DNA of 64,000 nt from Ruegeria atlantica (GCF_013033965.1 NZ_WQFE01000002.1:186001-250000); one strand, 5' to 3'. Shown: positions 13,448-24,362, counted from the stretch's first letter. Notes: generated by a model not told the origin, from the sequence alone. A program made the numbers and translations.

Positions 13448-13523
13448 GCCTCAATAGCTCAGCTGGTAGAGCAGGTCCTTCGTAAGGACAAGGTCGGGGG
13501 TTCGAGTCCCTCTTGAGGCACCA
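13448..13523 (+). tRNA. tRNA-Thr (anticodon CGT)
   Basis: A complete cloverleaf can be drawn. The acceptor GCCTCAA pairs with TTGAGGC, the D arm is GCTC/GAGC, the anticodon loop TTCGTAA has anticodon CGT, and the T-loop TTCGAGT follows a 5-bp stem. CCA is encoded. The outermost anticodon-stem pair (27-43) is a G-A mismatch; everything else is standard. Confidence 0.93.
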
Positions 13524-14038
13524 TATCTTTCAAAAATAAGAATAATTATCAAACTGTTAAGTCATGCGGTGCTCTTTGAGCCACCGGATAATCCACATAT
13601 CGAATTGAACTCTTTGGACCAAATGATTTGCTGTTCAAAATCGGCACGAGCGCCAGCTATGGTTTACAAATTTGGCTTCCCCAAAGTCTTGTGACACTTA
13701 ACTCACTGAACTGACGGTCCAATCTGTTGAAAACAAGTAGTCTGAATCTTAGGGCGCTGTGAAAAAAGCTAACGAGTTATTAGTTTTCCCTTTCGTCCAA
13801 AAATTGACTTTTTGAAATAAACATGTGTCGTGTTTTGGTGCGCCTCCAACACCGGAACTTGAATCTAACCTCGTTTCCCTCCGACACTAACCTGTCAATT
13901 AATCACCCCGAAGGCCCGCTTGCACAACAGTAGAGTGACGACACCATCGGCAGAAACCTGCTTCCATTGGCACCTTCATTCGCATTCCTCCTCGGCAGCA
14001 CGTATGCCTGACTCAAGTAGAACCGCGAGGAAGATGTT
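13524..14038. other. Intergenic region between tRNA-Thr and bactofilin
   Basis: This region of about 515 bp has no recognisable gene. It is AT-rich for this genome, with short T- and A-runs after the tRNA. A TTGACT at 13804 is a possible -35, but no convincing -10 partner was found. The ribosome site GAGG for the next gene lies at 14027-14030. Confidence 0.4.
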
Positions 14039-14353
14039 TTGACTGCAACAGTGATTCAAAAAGACCTGACGATTCAGGGTGACCTGGTCGCCAATGAAGG
14101 AACCATCTCAGTTGCCGGCAACGTGACTGGCAATGTCGACGCTAAGTCCGTTGATGTACTGGCTTCAGGAACAGTGAAGGGTGGCATTCAGGCTGAGGAA
14201 GTAAAAATTGCGGGCGGTGTCGAAGGGAGCGTAAAGAGTCGCGCTTTGGCTATCGAAGAAAAAGGTGAGTTGAAGGCAGACGTGACGACCGGAACCATGA
14301 CGATGAGCTCTGGTGCAAAGATCAGCGGTCGCGTTGACGTTCGAGGTGGTTAA
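14039..14353 (+). CDS. Bactofilin (polymer-forming cytoskeletal protein)
   Basis: This 104-aa protein consists almost entirely of short repeating beta strands with glycines (GNVTGNVDAKSVDVLASGTV, GGVEGSVKSRALAI), the right-handed beta-helix pattern of bactofilins. These self-assemble into filaments that scaffold envelope or morphogenesis proteins. It has no membrane segment. The frame closes upstream and a GAGG ribosome site stands 8 bp before a TTG, so TTG is the start; an ATG at 14034 is out of frame. It is alone on its strand and no M23 peptidase partner adjoins it. Confidence 0.85.
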   Translation: MTATVIQKDLTIQGDLVANEGTISVAGNVTGNVDAKSVDVLASGTVKGGIQAEEVKIAGGVEGSVKSRALAIEEKGELKADVTTGTMTMSSGAKISGRVDVRGG

Positions 14354-14495
14354 TTTTCGTGACTGGCTTCTACACTTTCATCGCGTATGTCGTTTGACAG
14401 CGATGTTGGGTATTGCAAATGTCTGATAGCGGCTTTTGCCGAACCAAACGCCAAAACTGATCTTGCACAAGTTGCGCAACACATCCCAGTAGGTT

Positions 14496-14999
14496 TCAGT
14501 TGCTGTACTCGACGCTCAGAAAAACCAGTGTCCGCTTTTCATTGCCTTTGTCTTTTTTGGCTGCACGATAGACGCGGTTTCCAGAGTTAAATTCTCTCAG
14601 GTCATAGCTGTCGGGGTGATTGACGGGGCTGTTGTCAGAAGTTGAGGAGCCTTCGCGACATCGAACGACTTCAGCCCATGCGTCTTCGAAATAGCTTGCG
14701 GCTTCCGCGCTTCTAAACGGAAACGTCCAATAGCATGAAACGCCTCGGGAGCTATCCAATCCCTCGAAGGCCTGGCATACGGAACCATAAGGCGCGACAC
14801 CGGTGCGATTGTAGTCTTCGACGGCGTAAATTCTTGGGCATTCGGCCGCTAATCCAATGGCTGGCTGAACGAGTGTGATTGCTACAAATGAAAGCCAAAG
14901 TGGTAGTGAAACGCCATTTTTGGGGTTGGCGTTGGGTGATGGCACTGGGAAGACAGCACCCCAGTTGCCATGCTCTTCTTTCACGCCAAAAACCCCCAT
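14496..14999 (-). CDS. Hypothetical exported protein
   Basis: A possible 167-aa product contains a signal-peptide-like stretch (LPLWLSFVAITLVQPAIGLA followed by AECP) at residues about 33-54, preceded by an unusually long N-terminus, so the true start may be further in. The mature part has four cysteines (CPRI, SVCQAF, VSCYW, VRCRE), which could form periplasmic disulfides. No family was recognised. It converges on the bactofilin gene and lies just upstream of the end of tdm. It may or may not be expressed. Confidence 0.5.
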   Translation of the reverse strand: MGVFGVKEEHGNWGAVFPVPSPNANPKNGVSLPLWLSFVAITLVQPAIGLAAECPRIYAVEDYNRTGVAPYGSVCQAFEGLDSSRGVSCYWTFPFRSAEAASYFEDAWAEVVRCREGSSTSDNSPVNHPDSYDLREFNSGNRVYRAAKKDKGNEKRTLVFLSVEYSN

Positions 15000-15053
15000 A
15001 CGTTTCGCCAGGGCGTGAATATCCCTTTGATCAAACCGGTTGTGACAGAGTTT

Positions 15054-17453
15054 TCATTCCGCGGCATCAGGAACATCAGCTTGTGAATAGTTACCCTTCA
15101 CTCGTTCCTTTGTCGGATCAAAATGCGGGAAGGGCACAATTTTGGCTTTCAGGCGCTTTTGTTGTCCATCCAACTGGCCGATTTCGATGTCGCTGCCGAC
15201 GTTAGCATGTGTGGTTGCAATGCGACCCAACGCAATGACTTTCCCGAGAATGGGAGACTTCATTGCGCTGGTGATTTCTCCAACTTGGGCTTTACCAACA
15301 CGCACGCAGTCACCGGGTGAAGGAACTGTCCCTCCATCAATTTCAAAACCTACCAGTTTCCGATGAGGATGAGCCTTGCGTTCTTCAATCGCCGCGCGGC
15401 CAATAAAATCGTCAACCTTTGATTTCAGTGGCACGGTGAAACCGATGCCTGCCTCGAAGGGATCGGTTTGATCGTCGAATTCAGACCCGGCAAAAATCAA
15501 GCCGCCTTCGATCCGCAACATATCCAGCGCGGCAAGCCCCAGAGGAGCGATGCCGTACTCCTGACCAACCTCCCAGACGCGATCAAAGATCTCGACGGCG
15601 TCCTTCGGATGACAGAAGATTTCATATCCCAGCTCACCGGAATAGCCCGTCCGGGAAATCACCACGGATTTCCCCTGCAAATCACCAACCCGAGCTATGG
15701 TAAGCCGGAACCATGGCAGTTCTTCAATTGTCGGTTGTTGTGGTGGTGTCCAGAATATCCGGGACAGGATTTCACGGCTATGCCGTCCCTGAACCGCAAT
15801 GTTGTGCAACTGATCCGTGGAGTTGCGCACCCATACATTCATGTTTCGCTTTTGCGCCTGTTCCTGCAGCCACAAGCCGCTGGTGTCGTTGCCGCCAATC
15901 CAGCGGAAATTGGTCTCACCCAGCCGGTAGACCGTGCCATCGTCGATCATACCGCCATGTTCGTAACACATGGCTGTGTACACGACCTGACCGACGCTTA
16001 GTTTCTTCATGTTGCGGGTCACGCAGAGCTGCATCAACTCTTCCGCGTCGGGTCCAACCACCTCGTACTTTCGCAAAGGACTAAGATCCATCACGGCAAC
16101 CTTGTCCCGGCAGGCCCAGTATTCGGCAATGGCACCATGATTGGTCATCGTGTTGGGCAGCCAATAGCCGTTGTACTCGACAAAATCACGGGTATGCCGC
16201 GCGAAGCAGTCGTGAAATGCAGTTTTCTTGGTTTCTTCCACATCCGCCTCCGCAGATTTTCTATAGCCGTAGGATCGTGTGAAATCCTCGGTCGCCTTGT
16301 AGGTTCGCACTTGAATATCGGTTGGGTTCCAGCCATTCGCCGGATCGATGTCACAGGGACATCCGGTGCTGACGCAGACCAGATCGGTCCGCGCCCGCAG
16401 CAACACAAAGTCACCCGGTCGCGACCACGGATCGTCCATTCCAATGGCGTTGGTGTCATCCAGCATCGTGTTAAAAAAGAAGTTGATCGCAGGCCATCCA
16501 CCGCGCGGCTTGATGCCATACTGATCCAGATCCTTGTTGATGTTTTCCGAGCAGTTCACGTGGCCCGGATAGCCAAGGTCTTCGTAGTATCGTGCGGTAC
16601 AGGCGAGGCCGAATGTGTCATGGCGCCCGCACGTATCCTGTACAATCTCGACCAGAGGTTCCTGATCGACCGACCAGTATTTCGAGAATATGCCCGGTTG
16701 CGGATATAGGCTGCCCATCAGGCTGCGGGTTGTTGTCGGGTCGATCTCGCGCTCAATCCCCTGATCCAGTGCGCGGCGGCTGAACGCCTGAAAATCCGAG
16801 CACTCGCGTCCGCGGACATCCACGATCTGAATGAACTCGCCAGCCTTCACTTCGTAGGAGTGCGCATTGCCCGGCTGAATATTGAAATCCTTGAGCGGAT
16901 CGGCCAGCGGATCGGGCGGTCCTACATCGGGTTTTTCCAATCCGGGCGCAGATCGCTGAATGTACAGGATGATATCTGTGGGTGGGTTGTTGTCCTCTGG
17001 ACGCATCGCCTCACCCGGTGCGGCGACGATTAGAAGACCATCATTTTCAGCTACGAAATGTACCATGTCGCCGGGGCGCGATCCGTCTGAGAAAGCCCGG
17101 ATTGCGTCACCTTGTCCGATGTTGAACCCGGCAACCTCCAGGGCGCGCAGCACTTTCTTTCCGGACGGCGATCCGTTCGCCAGCGTCGCAATCAAACCGT
17201 CTGGTCGCCCGTGTCCCTGTGCGCCAAGCATAGCTGCATCGGAGCTTCGGTCAGGGGCAAAGAAAACCAATTCTGCCGGTTGCATCCCATCGCGGTCCAG
17301 CAGCGTAATGGTGTCGCCCTTGGACACCGGAACAGCGCGCGACCCCATTCCGGGGATCGGATGACGTTCCGTTCCATGCGGCAGGATCGGAAGACCCGGG
17401 GTCAGAACCCCGCTGCGTTCGAAAGGAACTTCGAATACCGGCTTCACGTTCAT
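15054..17453 (-). CDS. tdm: Trimethylamine N-oxide demethylase (DUF1989-GcvT fusion)
   Basis: This 799-aa protein converts TMAO to dimethylamine plus formaldehyde. Residues about 195-380 are a DUF1989-type domain. C301, C365 and C367 (HVNCSEN and GCPCD) match in spacing (64, 2) the three-cysteine zinc site reported for Tdm. Residues about 430-799 are a GcvT-like tetrahydrofolate-binding domain (GYSGELGYEIFCHP, ending with FDPTKERVKGNY), which can capture the formaldehyde. The start ATG overlaps the cupin stop (ATGA), placing it last in a tmoXWV-cupin-tdm operon. The first about 190 residues form a further DUF1989-like module, probably structural. Confidence 0.88.
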   Translation of the reverse strand: MNVKPVFEVPFERSGVLTPGLPILPHGTERHPIPGMGSRAVPVSKGDTITLLDRDGMQPAELVFFAPDRSSDAAMLGAQGHGRPDGLIATLANGSPSGKKVLRALEVAGFNIGQGDAIRAFSDGSRPGDMVHFVAENDGLLIVAAPGEAMRPEDNNPPTDIILYIQRSAPGLEKPDVGPPDPLADPLKDFNIQPGNAHSYEVKAGEFIQIVDVRGRECSDFQAFSRRALDQGIEREIDPTTTRSLMGSLYPQPGIFSKYWSVDQEPLVEIVQDTCGRHDTFGLACTARYYEDLGYPGHVNCSENINKDLDQYGIKPRGGWPAINFFFNTMLDDTNAIGMDDPWSRPGDFVLLRARTDLVCVSTGCPCDIDPANGWNPTDIQVRTYKATEDFTRSYGYRKSAEADVEETKKTAFHDCFARHTRDFVEYNGYWLPNTMTNHGAIAEYWACRDKVAVMDLSPLRKYEVVGPDAEELMQLCVTRNMKKLSVGQVVYTAMCYEHGGMIDDGTVYRLGETNFRWIGGNDTSGLWLQEQAQKRNMNVWVRNSTDQLHNIAVQGRHSREILSRIFWTPPQQPTIEELPWFRLTIARVGDLQGKSVVISRTGYSGELGYEIFCHPKDAVEIFDRVWEVGQEYGIAPLGLAALDMLRIEGGLIFAGSEFDDQTDPFEAGIGFTVPLKSKVDDFIGRAAIEERKAHPHRKLVGFEIDGGTVPSPGDCVRVGKAQVGEITSAMKSPILGKVIALGRIATTHANVGSDIEIGQLDGQQKRLKAKIVPFPHFDPTKERVKGNYSQADVPDAAE

Positions 17454-17821
17454 AGTGCATTTTCCTGAATGGCTTCGGTTTGGCCGCGGTGGGTAACGAC
17501 CAGCAGGCATCCCGCCTCGGTTCGCGAATAGTGACTTGACCCCGCTGCCAGGCTAACAAAGTCGCCGCTGCGATATTGAAACCCGTCGTTATCGGTCAGG
17601 TCGCCGTCGAGGACGAAGAACTCTTCCGGTCCGTGATGGATGTGAGGGTTCGAATGGGTACCCGGTGCCATCTTCATCAGATAGCTGCCTTGCCCGGTTT
17701 CCTCATCAAAGCTGACATTTTTCCACCAGACTTGCGCGTCAGGCAGGCCGTCCATCCGCATCCGGACGAATCCCGGGTCTTCAAAACGTGTGACGGTGCG
17801 TGTGATTTGCTGCTGTGCCAT
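17450..17821 (-). CDS. Small cupin-domain protein in the TMAO operon
   Basis: This 123-aa single-domain cupin carries metal-binding residues in motif 1 (HSNPHIHHGPEEFFVLDG: three His and a Glu). Motif 2 ends in SHYSR. The start ATG at 17821 is one base from the tmoV stop, and its own stop overlaps tdm, so it is translationally embedded between TMAO import and TMAO cleavage. Possible roles are formaldehyde or metal handling, an accessory to Tdm, or a small oxygenase; none is demonstrated by sequence. Confidence 0.8.
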   Translation of the reverse strand: MAQQQITRTVTRFEDPGFVRMRMDGLPDAQVWWKNVSFDEETGQGSYLMKMAPGTHSNPHIHHGPEEFFVLDGDLTDNDGFQYRSGDFVSLAAGSSHYSRTEAGCLLVVTHRGQTEAIQENAL

Positions 17822-17822
17822 C

Positions 17823-19808
17823 TCAATCCAACCCCAACCGCTTTTTGCGTTGCTCAGCCCAGCTGCTGATTGCCATGTCAAAGGTAAGTGCCATCAGCGA
17901 CACGTTCAGGCCCAGCACAAAATTCTTGCCCAACTCGGTTCCCGCCAGCGTTCGTTGAAGTTCCTGCCCTAGGTCTTGCGTACCGATGAACGCCGCAATG
18001 ATGACCATGAAGAAGGCGAACATGATTGCCTGATTGAATCCGACCGCCATTGTCGGCAGGGCAAGCGGAAACTGCACGGACATCAGTTTTTGCCGACGGG
18101 TCGAGCCGGACATATCAGCAGCCTCGGTCATTTCCGGCGGCACGCTGCTGAGGCCAATAATAGTGTACCGGATCAGCGGCACGGCGGCGAAAATCAGGAT
18201 CGAGAATACAACGGCCACGTCGTTGACGCCGAACAGCATGATCGCCGGGATCAGGTAGATGAAGCTGGGGAAAGTCTGTGCTGTATCGCAGGCCAACAGA
18301 ATGCTTTTGGACCAGCGGTTGGACCGGGCCGCGACAACGCCCAGCGGAATGCCGATCAGGGTCGCCAGAGCGACGGCTGAGATCACGGTGTACAGCGTGA
18401 TCACCGACCGATCCCACCAGCCTGAGAACGCGACAATCGTAAAGAAGATCGCGGCATATATTCCGGGCTTACGGCCTCCGACCCAGTAGGCAAAGGAAAC
18501 CACCAACAGGATGAAAGCGGGCGTGGGAATGGCAAGCAAAGTGTCGCGGAAGGGGATCAGAACTTTGACGTTCAGGAACCAGCGCAACCATTCGGTTGTT
18601 CCTTTGATCACATCGATGGCCAGGAACGATTTGATCACCACGTCGATTTCCTTGCCCTGGCTCAGATGCTGCTTGCGGCCAACTTCGGCCAGGATCGGGA
18701 ACACCTGCGCCAGCAAAGTAAACCCAACAAACAGAACCAGTGCGACCAGAGAAATTTGATGCCGTTTCCACCACGGCGTCCCACGTTCGAAGTGAACAGG
18801 CTGTTTGACGACCCAGGCCTTGGACATCCGGTCAAGCGTGACAGCAAGAAGGACGATGGTCACACCAATTTCGAAAGACCGGCCAAGTTTGAAGCTGCCC
18901 ATCATTGCCAACAGTTTAGCGCCAAGGCCGGGCATACCGATGAAGGCGGTTAGAACCACCATGGCCAGACACAGCATGATCACCTGATTGACGCCAACCA
19001 AAACTTCGGTTCGCGCGGCGGGAACATAGACATGGCGCAGCATCTGCCAGCGGGTGCAGCCAGACATCTGGCCTGCTTCAATCACTTCGGGGCTGACCTT
19101 TTTCAGGCCCAGAGTGGTCATCAGGATCATCGGCGGGATAGCGAAAGTAATTGTCGCGACGGCTCCTGCTGTTGGACCCACTTTGAAGAAGATCACCGCC
19201 GGCAAAAGATAAGTGAAGAAAGGCAGGGTTTGCAGCACTGAAAGAATGGGCTTCAGCATCCGTTCGAACCAGCCGTACTTCCAGGCGGCGATGCCCAAAA
19301 CCAGACCCAGTAAGAAGGCCAGAGGCGCTGCGACCACGATGACGGACATCGTCTGCATGGCGATCTTCCACTGGCCGATTGCGGCGGTCCAGATGAAGGT
19401 TCCTGCCCCCAATGCGGCAAGCCTCCAACCACCGACGGCATAGCCGACAACAGCTGCCACTGCGGCGATCGCGGACCATGGAATCGGACCCAGATAGGGC
19501 CAGCGCCGCTTGCCCTCCAAAAGATTTGCCGACGTATCCAGCAGGAACTCCAGCGGACCTTCAGCAATAAAGCGGGTGACATAGATCAGACCGAGGTCGT
19601 TTTGAATGAAGTCAAAGATTGCATCCAGAATCTGCGCGGTCGGCGGTATTGCCGCTTCGGGGATGCGGTTCAGCCATTCGGGCAAAACGCCGACGGCTTT
19701 GGCGAGGATCAGAGCAAGGGCGGTGACCAGCAGTGCGGTAAGAACCTTGGTCCGCCCCCAGGTCCCGTCTGATGTGTCCGGTATTTCGGTGGACAGCGTC
19801 GCCATCAT
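17823..19808 (-). CDS. tmoV: TMAO ABC transporter permease (two fused permease units)
   Basis: This 661-aa inner-membrane protein has two ProW-like permease modules in one chain, each with an EAA-type loop (SPEVIEAGQMSGCTRWQMLR near residue 240 and PPEMTEAADMSGSTRRQKLM in the C-terminal half). That explains the double length compared with about 300 aa for single ProW proteins. It overlaps the ATPase gene by 4 bp. Glycine betaine/proline family identity is clear; TMAO specificity is inferred from operon linkage to tdm. The V/W letters follow the Ruegeria pomeroyi order X-W-V. Confidence 0.85.
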   Translation of the reverse strand: MMATLSTEIPDTSDGTWGRTKVLTALLVTALALILAKAVGVLPEWLNRIPEAAIPPTAQILDAIFDFIQNDLGLIYVTRFIAEGPLEFLLDTSANLLEGKRRWPYLGPIPWSAIAAVAAVVGYAVGGWRLAALGAGTFIWTAAIGQWKIAMQTMSVIVVAAPLAFLLGLVLGIAAWKYGWFERMLKPILSVLQTLPFFTYLLPAVIFFKVGPTAGAVATITFAIPPMILMTTLGLKKVSPEVIEAGQMSGCTRWQMLRHVYVPAARTEVLVGVNQVIMLCLAMVVLTAFIGMPGLGAKLLAMMGSFKLGRSFEIGVTIVLLAVTLDRMSKAWVVKQPVHFERGTPWWKRHQISLVALVLFVGFTLLAQVFPILAEVGRKQHLSQGKEIDVVIKSFLAIDVIKGTTEWLRWFLNVKVLIPFRDTLLAIPTPAFILLVVSFAYWVGGRKPGIYAAIFFTIVAFSGWWDRSVITLYTVISAVALATLIGIPLGVVAARSNRWSKSILLACDTAQTFPSFIYLIPAIMLFGVNDVAVVFSILIFAAVPLIRYTIIGLSSVPPEMTEAADMSGSTRRQKLMSVQFPLALPTMAVGFNQAIMFAFFMVIIAAFIGTQDLGQELQRTLAGTELGKNFVLGLNVSLMALTFDMAISSWAEQRKKRLGLD

Positions 19809-20833
19809 TCCGCTCCAAGCAGAACGTTCAATGCGGTGTCGCGGTCCAGAACCCCGGTGACGACACCTTTGTCATTCGCAACTGGCAACAGGATCCGGTC
19901 GTCGTTGACCAATATCCGCGCCAGTTCGTGAATGGTTGAACCGCCATTGATCGGAGCACCTTCCAATGCATGTCCGTTCACGGGTTTTGCCAGGCCCTTC
20001 GCATGCACGACGCGGGCTTTGTCGATGTCCTCGGTAAACTTGGCTACATATTCGGTGGCTGGGTTCATCACGATCTGATCGGGCGTATCGCATTGTTCGA
20101 CGGCGCCGTTTCGCATGATCGCGATCCGGTCGGCCAGACGCAGTGCTTCGTCAAAATCGTGGGTGATAAAGACGATGGTCTTACCCAGCATCTCCTGCAA
20201 TCGCAGGAACTCATCCTGCATTTCGCGGCGGATCAACGGGTCCAAAGCCGAAAACGGCTCATCCAGAAACCAGATATCCGGTTCGATGGCCAGGGATCTG
20301 GCAATGCCAACTCGTTGCTGTTGGCCACCGCTGAGTTCGCGCGGGAAGTACTCCTCCCGTCCCTCGAGGCCCACCAGCTTGATGACTTCCAGCGCACGTT
20401 CGCGCCGGTCGTGGCGATCCTGCCCGCGCATTTCCAGTGGAAAGGCTACGTTGTCCAAAACCGTGCGATGCGGCAGCAATCCGAAGGACTGAAACACCAT
20501 ACCCATCTTGTTGCGGCGCAGCTCAATCAGTTCGCGCTCGCTCAGGCTCATGATGTCCTGACCGTCAACCTCAATCGTTCCGCCTGTAATATCGTGCAGT
20601 CTTGAAAAACACCGCACCAGAGTGGACTTGCCTGATCCAGACAGCCCCATGATGACAAGCATCTCGCCGCGGCCGACCTCAATCGAGACGTCCTTAACCC
20701 CAGCGATGTACCCATCGGCACGGATTTCATCGAAGCTGCGGCCCGCGGGCAGAGATTTCAGATAGCTCTCTGGCGAGGGTCCAAACAGTTTCCAGACGTT
20801 TTTTGCTGAGATGACAGGCGCTGTGGCGGACAT
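19805..20833 (-). CDS. tmoW: TMAO ABC transporter ATP-binding protein
   Basis: This 342-aa QAT-family ATPase has Walker A GLSGSGKST, signature LSGGQQQRVGIARSLA, Walker B IWFLDEPFSALD and a C-terminal CBS-like regulatory segment (residues about 280-342), as in ProV/OpuA. The N-terminal KNVWKLFGPSPE is typical of betaine transport ATPases. An upstream in-frame start at 20869 exists, but MSATAPV at 20833 is preferred. It couples to tmoV by an ATGA overlap and lies 83 bp after tmoX. Confidence 0.87.
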   Translation of the reverse strand: MSATAPVISAKNVWKLFGPSPESYLKSLPAGRSFDEIRADGYIAGVKDVSIEVGRGEMLVIMGLSGSGKSTLVRCFSRLHDITGGTIEVDGQDIMSLSERELIELRRNKMGMVFQSFGLLPHRTVLDNVAFPLEMRGQDRHDRRERALEVIKLVGLEGREEYFPRELSGGQQQRVGIARSLAIEPDIWFLDEPFSALDPLIRREMQDEFLRLQEMLGKTIVFITHDFDEALRLADRIAIMRNGAVEQCDTPDQIVMNPATEYVAKFTEDIDKARVVHAKGLAKPVNGHALEGAPINGGSTIHELARILVNDDRILLPVANDKGVVTGVLDRDTALNVLLGAE

Positions 20834-20915
20834 GGCTGCCTTTCTTTCGTGTTGAGCGCGGCCTTGCATCGCTGAGATGTGCTAGGCCGCGCCAGTTTCA
20901 GTGGATAAGGCCGGA

Positions 20916-22013
<1,098 letters not shown>

Positions 22014-22106
22014 CTATCTTAACAGGCAGTTGCCTGATCGGATGCTGACAGATGCGGGCAAATGTTTTTGATCGCGACCACATCCAGATCGGGAATCTGC
22101 GCCAAG

Positions 22107-23042
22107 ATGTCAAAAAAAGCGCCAGTCACCGGGAAAGTTCTGCCACCGCTGGACTATTTGCTGGCATTCGAGGCCGCGGCCAAGGCGCAGAGTTTTGCGC
22201 AAGCCAGCAAGGTGCTGAACATCTCAGAGACCGCGATCAGCCGCAAAGTGCGCTTACTGGAACAGCATTATGACGTGCCTTTGTTTGTGCGGGGGCATCG
22301 ATCGGTTTCCCTTACCCAACAGGGTGCGATCCTGCTGGCCACTGTAGAAAAATCGCTGGACCTGATGCGGGAGGTCAGCCGGGACATGCTGGCCAAACAT
22401 CAGGCCAATACGGTTTCGATATCTGCGACCAATTCTGTTGCGTCACTATGGTTGATGCCGCAACTTCGTAAGTTCAACAAATCCAATGGCCGTATCCGCA
22501 TCTCTTTGGTGTCTTCTGACAGTGATGCAGAATGCCTGTCGGACTCGATGAACCTGACAATTCTGCGTGGGGATGGCGACTGGCCGGGTTACGAGGCGAA
22601 ACTTCTGTTTGGCGAAACCGTTTTTCCGGTGTGCAGCCCCGAGTACCTCAAAAACAATCCCAGCGCGGCTGATATTTCTGCGCTGCCGGAACTGGACCTT
22701 ATCGAGGTCACTAGCGGCCATGCAGAATGGATGACATGGCGAACATGGTTCAGTGGAAATGGTGTGTCGACATCATCAATGGAACAAGCCGTTGCGTTCA
22801 ATACCTATCCTTTGTCGGTGCAGGCTGCGGTTGATGGATTGGGGATTGCATTGGGCTGGGCCCATCTTGTCGACCCATTGCTGGAAAGCGGCGCCTTGGT
22901 CCGGCCAGTACAAGATGCATTTGTGCGAACGCAGTCAGGATACTATCTGCTGAAAAGGCCGAGTCACAGTGCATTTCCAGAACAGCGCATTGTCGAAGGC
23001 TGGTTGTTGGGTCTCAGTGCGGGGCGAAAAAGATACGCCTGA
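22107..23042 (+). CDS. LysR-family regulator, likely of the tmo-tdm operon
   Basis: This 311-aa protein has an N-terminal winged helix ([20 protein letters not shown], then [16 protein letters not shown]) and a periplasmic-binding-like effector domain. It is transcribed divergently from tmoX across about 237 bp, the usual arrangement of a LysR activator and its target. ATG 22107 (MSKKAPV) is favoured over an upstream start. The effector is unknown; a methylated amine is an inference from position. Confidence 0.85.
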   Translation: MSKKAPVTGKVLPPLDYLLAFEAAAKAQSFAQASKVLNISETAISRKVRLLEQHYDVPLFVRGHRSVSLTQQGAILLATVEKSLDLMREVSRDMLAKHQANTVSISATNSVASLWLMPQLRKFNKSNGRIRISLVSSDSDAECLSDSMNLTILRGDGDWPGYEAKLLFGETVFPVCSPEYLKNNPSAADISALPELDLIEVTSGHAEWMTWRTWFSGNGVSTSSMEQAVAFNTYPLSVQAAVDGLGIALGWAHLVDPLLESGALVRPVQDAFVRTQSGYYLLKRPSHSAFPEQRIVEGWLLGLSAGRKRYA

Positions 23043-23396
23043 CCCCGATAGTCTGCACCAGATTCGGCTGCATCGCGTCTTTCAGCAGCGCGGTCATCGC
23101 CACCAAAACCGCGCTGAAAGTCGCCGACTATGTGGTCACCGAAGCGGGCTTTGGTGCCGGTTTGGGTGTGAAAAAATGTCGATGCTGTGAAATCTGGCTG
23201 TGCCAACCTGGGCCGTCACATCGAGAACGTGAAATCCTTCGGCGTGCCGGTTGTTGTCGCCATCAACCACTTTGTCACCGACCCCTCCTTGCGCGGCGCA
23301 CCCACCGGCCACTCGGTTCCGGTGCGCGAGGTGCGCCTGTCCGCGGGTGCGGGCTTCATCGTGGTTGTCTGCGGTGAGATCGAGGGCTTGTTCTAA
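23043..23396 (+). pseudogene. fhs: Remnant of formate-tetrahydrofolate ligase
   Basis: Three pieces of an Fhs-like sequence lie in order but in broken frames. An [24 protein letters not shown] segment with GFGAGLG comes first, then [20 protein letters not shown] with NHFVTD, then the C-terminal [19 protein letters not shown] and IVVVCGEI. Intervening regions of a normal protein of about 560 aa are missing. Fhs works with THF-bound one-carbon units released from methylated amines, so this is a decayed copy that once fitted the cluster; a functional copy presumably lies elsewhere. Confidence 0.85.
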
Positions 23397-23428
23397 GCCG
23401 CCGAATAGGCACTGAACTTGGTCAAAGC

Positions 23429-24274
23429 TCAGAGCGCAAGATAGCCGATACCAGCAAACGCTATGATACAACCGAGCCATTGGCTTGGGGCCATGCTCTC
23501 TCTGAGAACTGCCCATGCCAGAACGACAGTCAATAGCCCGAACACGGAGGCAGCGACAGAAGCGTACTGGGCGTTTGGAAGCCCTCCGGCGGCAACTACA
23601 CTTAGAATTGCAATGGCGTCCAAAAGACCCATCAGGCACAACAATGGCAAGGCTTGCATTCCGGGCCAGACCGAACTGCGTGACACAAATGCTATTACCG
23701 CCAGAGCAAGAATTGCCGTCAATCGACCAATCAGCGAAACCGTGTATTCATCGCTGATTTCGGTGGCATACTGACCCAAGGCAAATGCTGCCGCAAATCC
23801 GACTGCCGCCAGCAAAGATAAGACAATGGTCGGACCGAACGCGGGGTAGGTCGTGGTTGTGTCATCGGAACGTACCGCGACGATCGATACACCGATCCCG
23901 ATTGCAGCCACGGCGAGCCAATGCCAGGCGCTGATTGTCGTACCACGCCAGATTGCGGCGCTGACGGACAGGACCGGGTAGCTGGCAACAAGAGGTGCAA
24001 CCAGCCTTACAGGTCCACGATGAAACGCCTCGTACATGCTGAGACCGGCCAAGAGGTAAAAGCCACCGGTTGCCATTGCGAACGAAATCGCGCGGCCAGG
24101 TATCGGGGCGAAATCGCCCTTCGCAGCCACCAGACAAAACTGCAGCACCGCGCCGATCACCAATACAGTCATGAGCGAGGCGATTACGTTGACGGTCCGG
24201 CTGACGTAGCGGACCGACAGATCGTGGACGCCCCAGCACAACGCCGCAAGCAGCCCAAGAGTGAGAGCGCTCAT
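23429..24274 (-). CDS. EamA/DMT-family transporter
   Basis: This 281-aa protein has about ten hydrophobic helices in two five-helix halves, the drug/metabolite transporter layout. It starts MSALTLGLLAALCWGVHDLS, with the usual small, helix-initial motif of EamA domains. The substrate is unknown. It is alone on the minus strand, between the fhs remnant and the globin gene. Confidence 0.8.
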   Translation of the reverse strand: MSALTLGLLAALCWGVHDLSVRYVSRTVNVIASLMTVLVIGAVLQFCLVAAKGDFAPIPGRAISFAMATGGFYLLAGLSMYEAFHRGPVRLVAPLVASYPVLSVSAAIWRGTTISAWHWLAVAAIGIGVSIVAVRSDDTTTTYPAFGPTIVLSLLAAVGFAAAFALGQYATEISDEYTVSLIGRLTAILALAVIAFVSRSSVWPGMQALPLLCLMGLLDAIAILSVVAAGGLPNAQYASVAASVFGLLTVVLAWAVLRESMAPSQWLGCIIAFAGIGYLAL

Positions 24275-24362
24275 GCGTCAGCCAAAGGTGATCGTTTCAA
24301 TGCTGCCCACATACACTTTCTTCCACAAATTTGCAGCGCCAAGATGTCACTGTTGATAAACT

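Noticed and set aside
15054..17453. Annotation as glycine cleavage T-protein or dimethylglycine oxidase
   Set aside because: The DUF1989 half with the three-cysteine pattern and tmo linkage indicate Tdm; no FAD domain is present.
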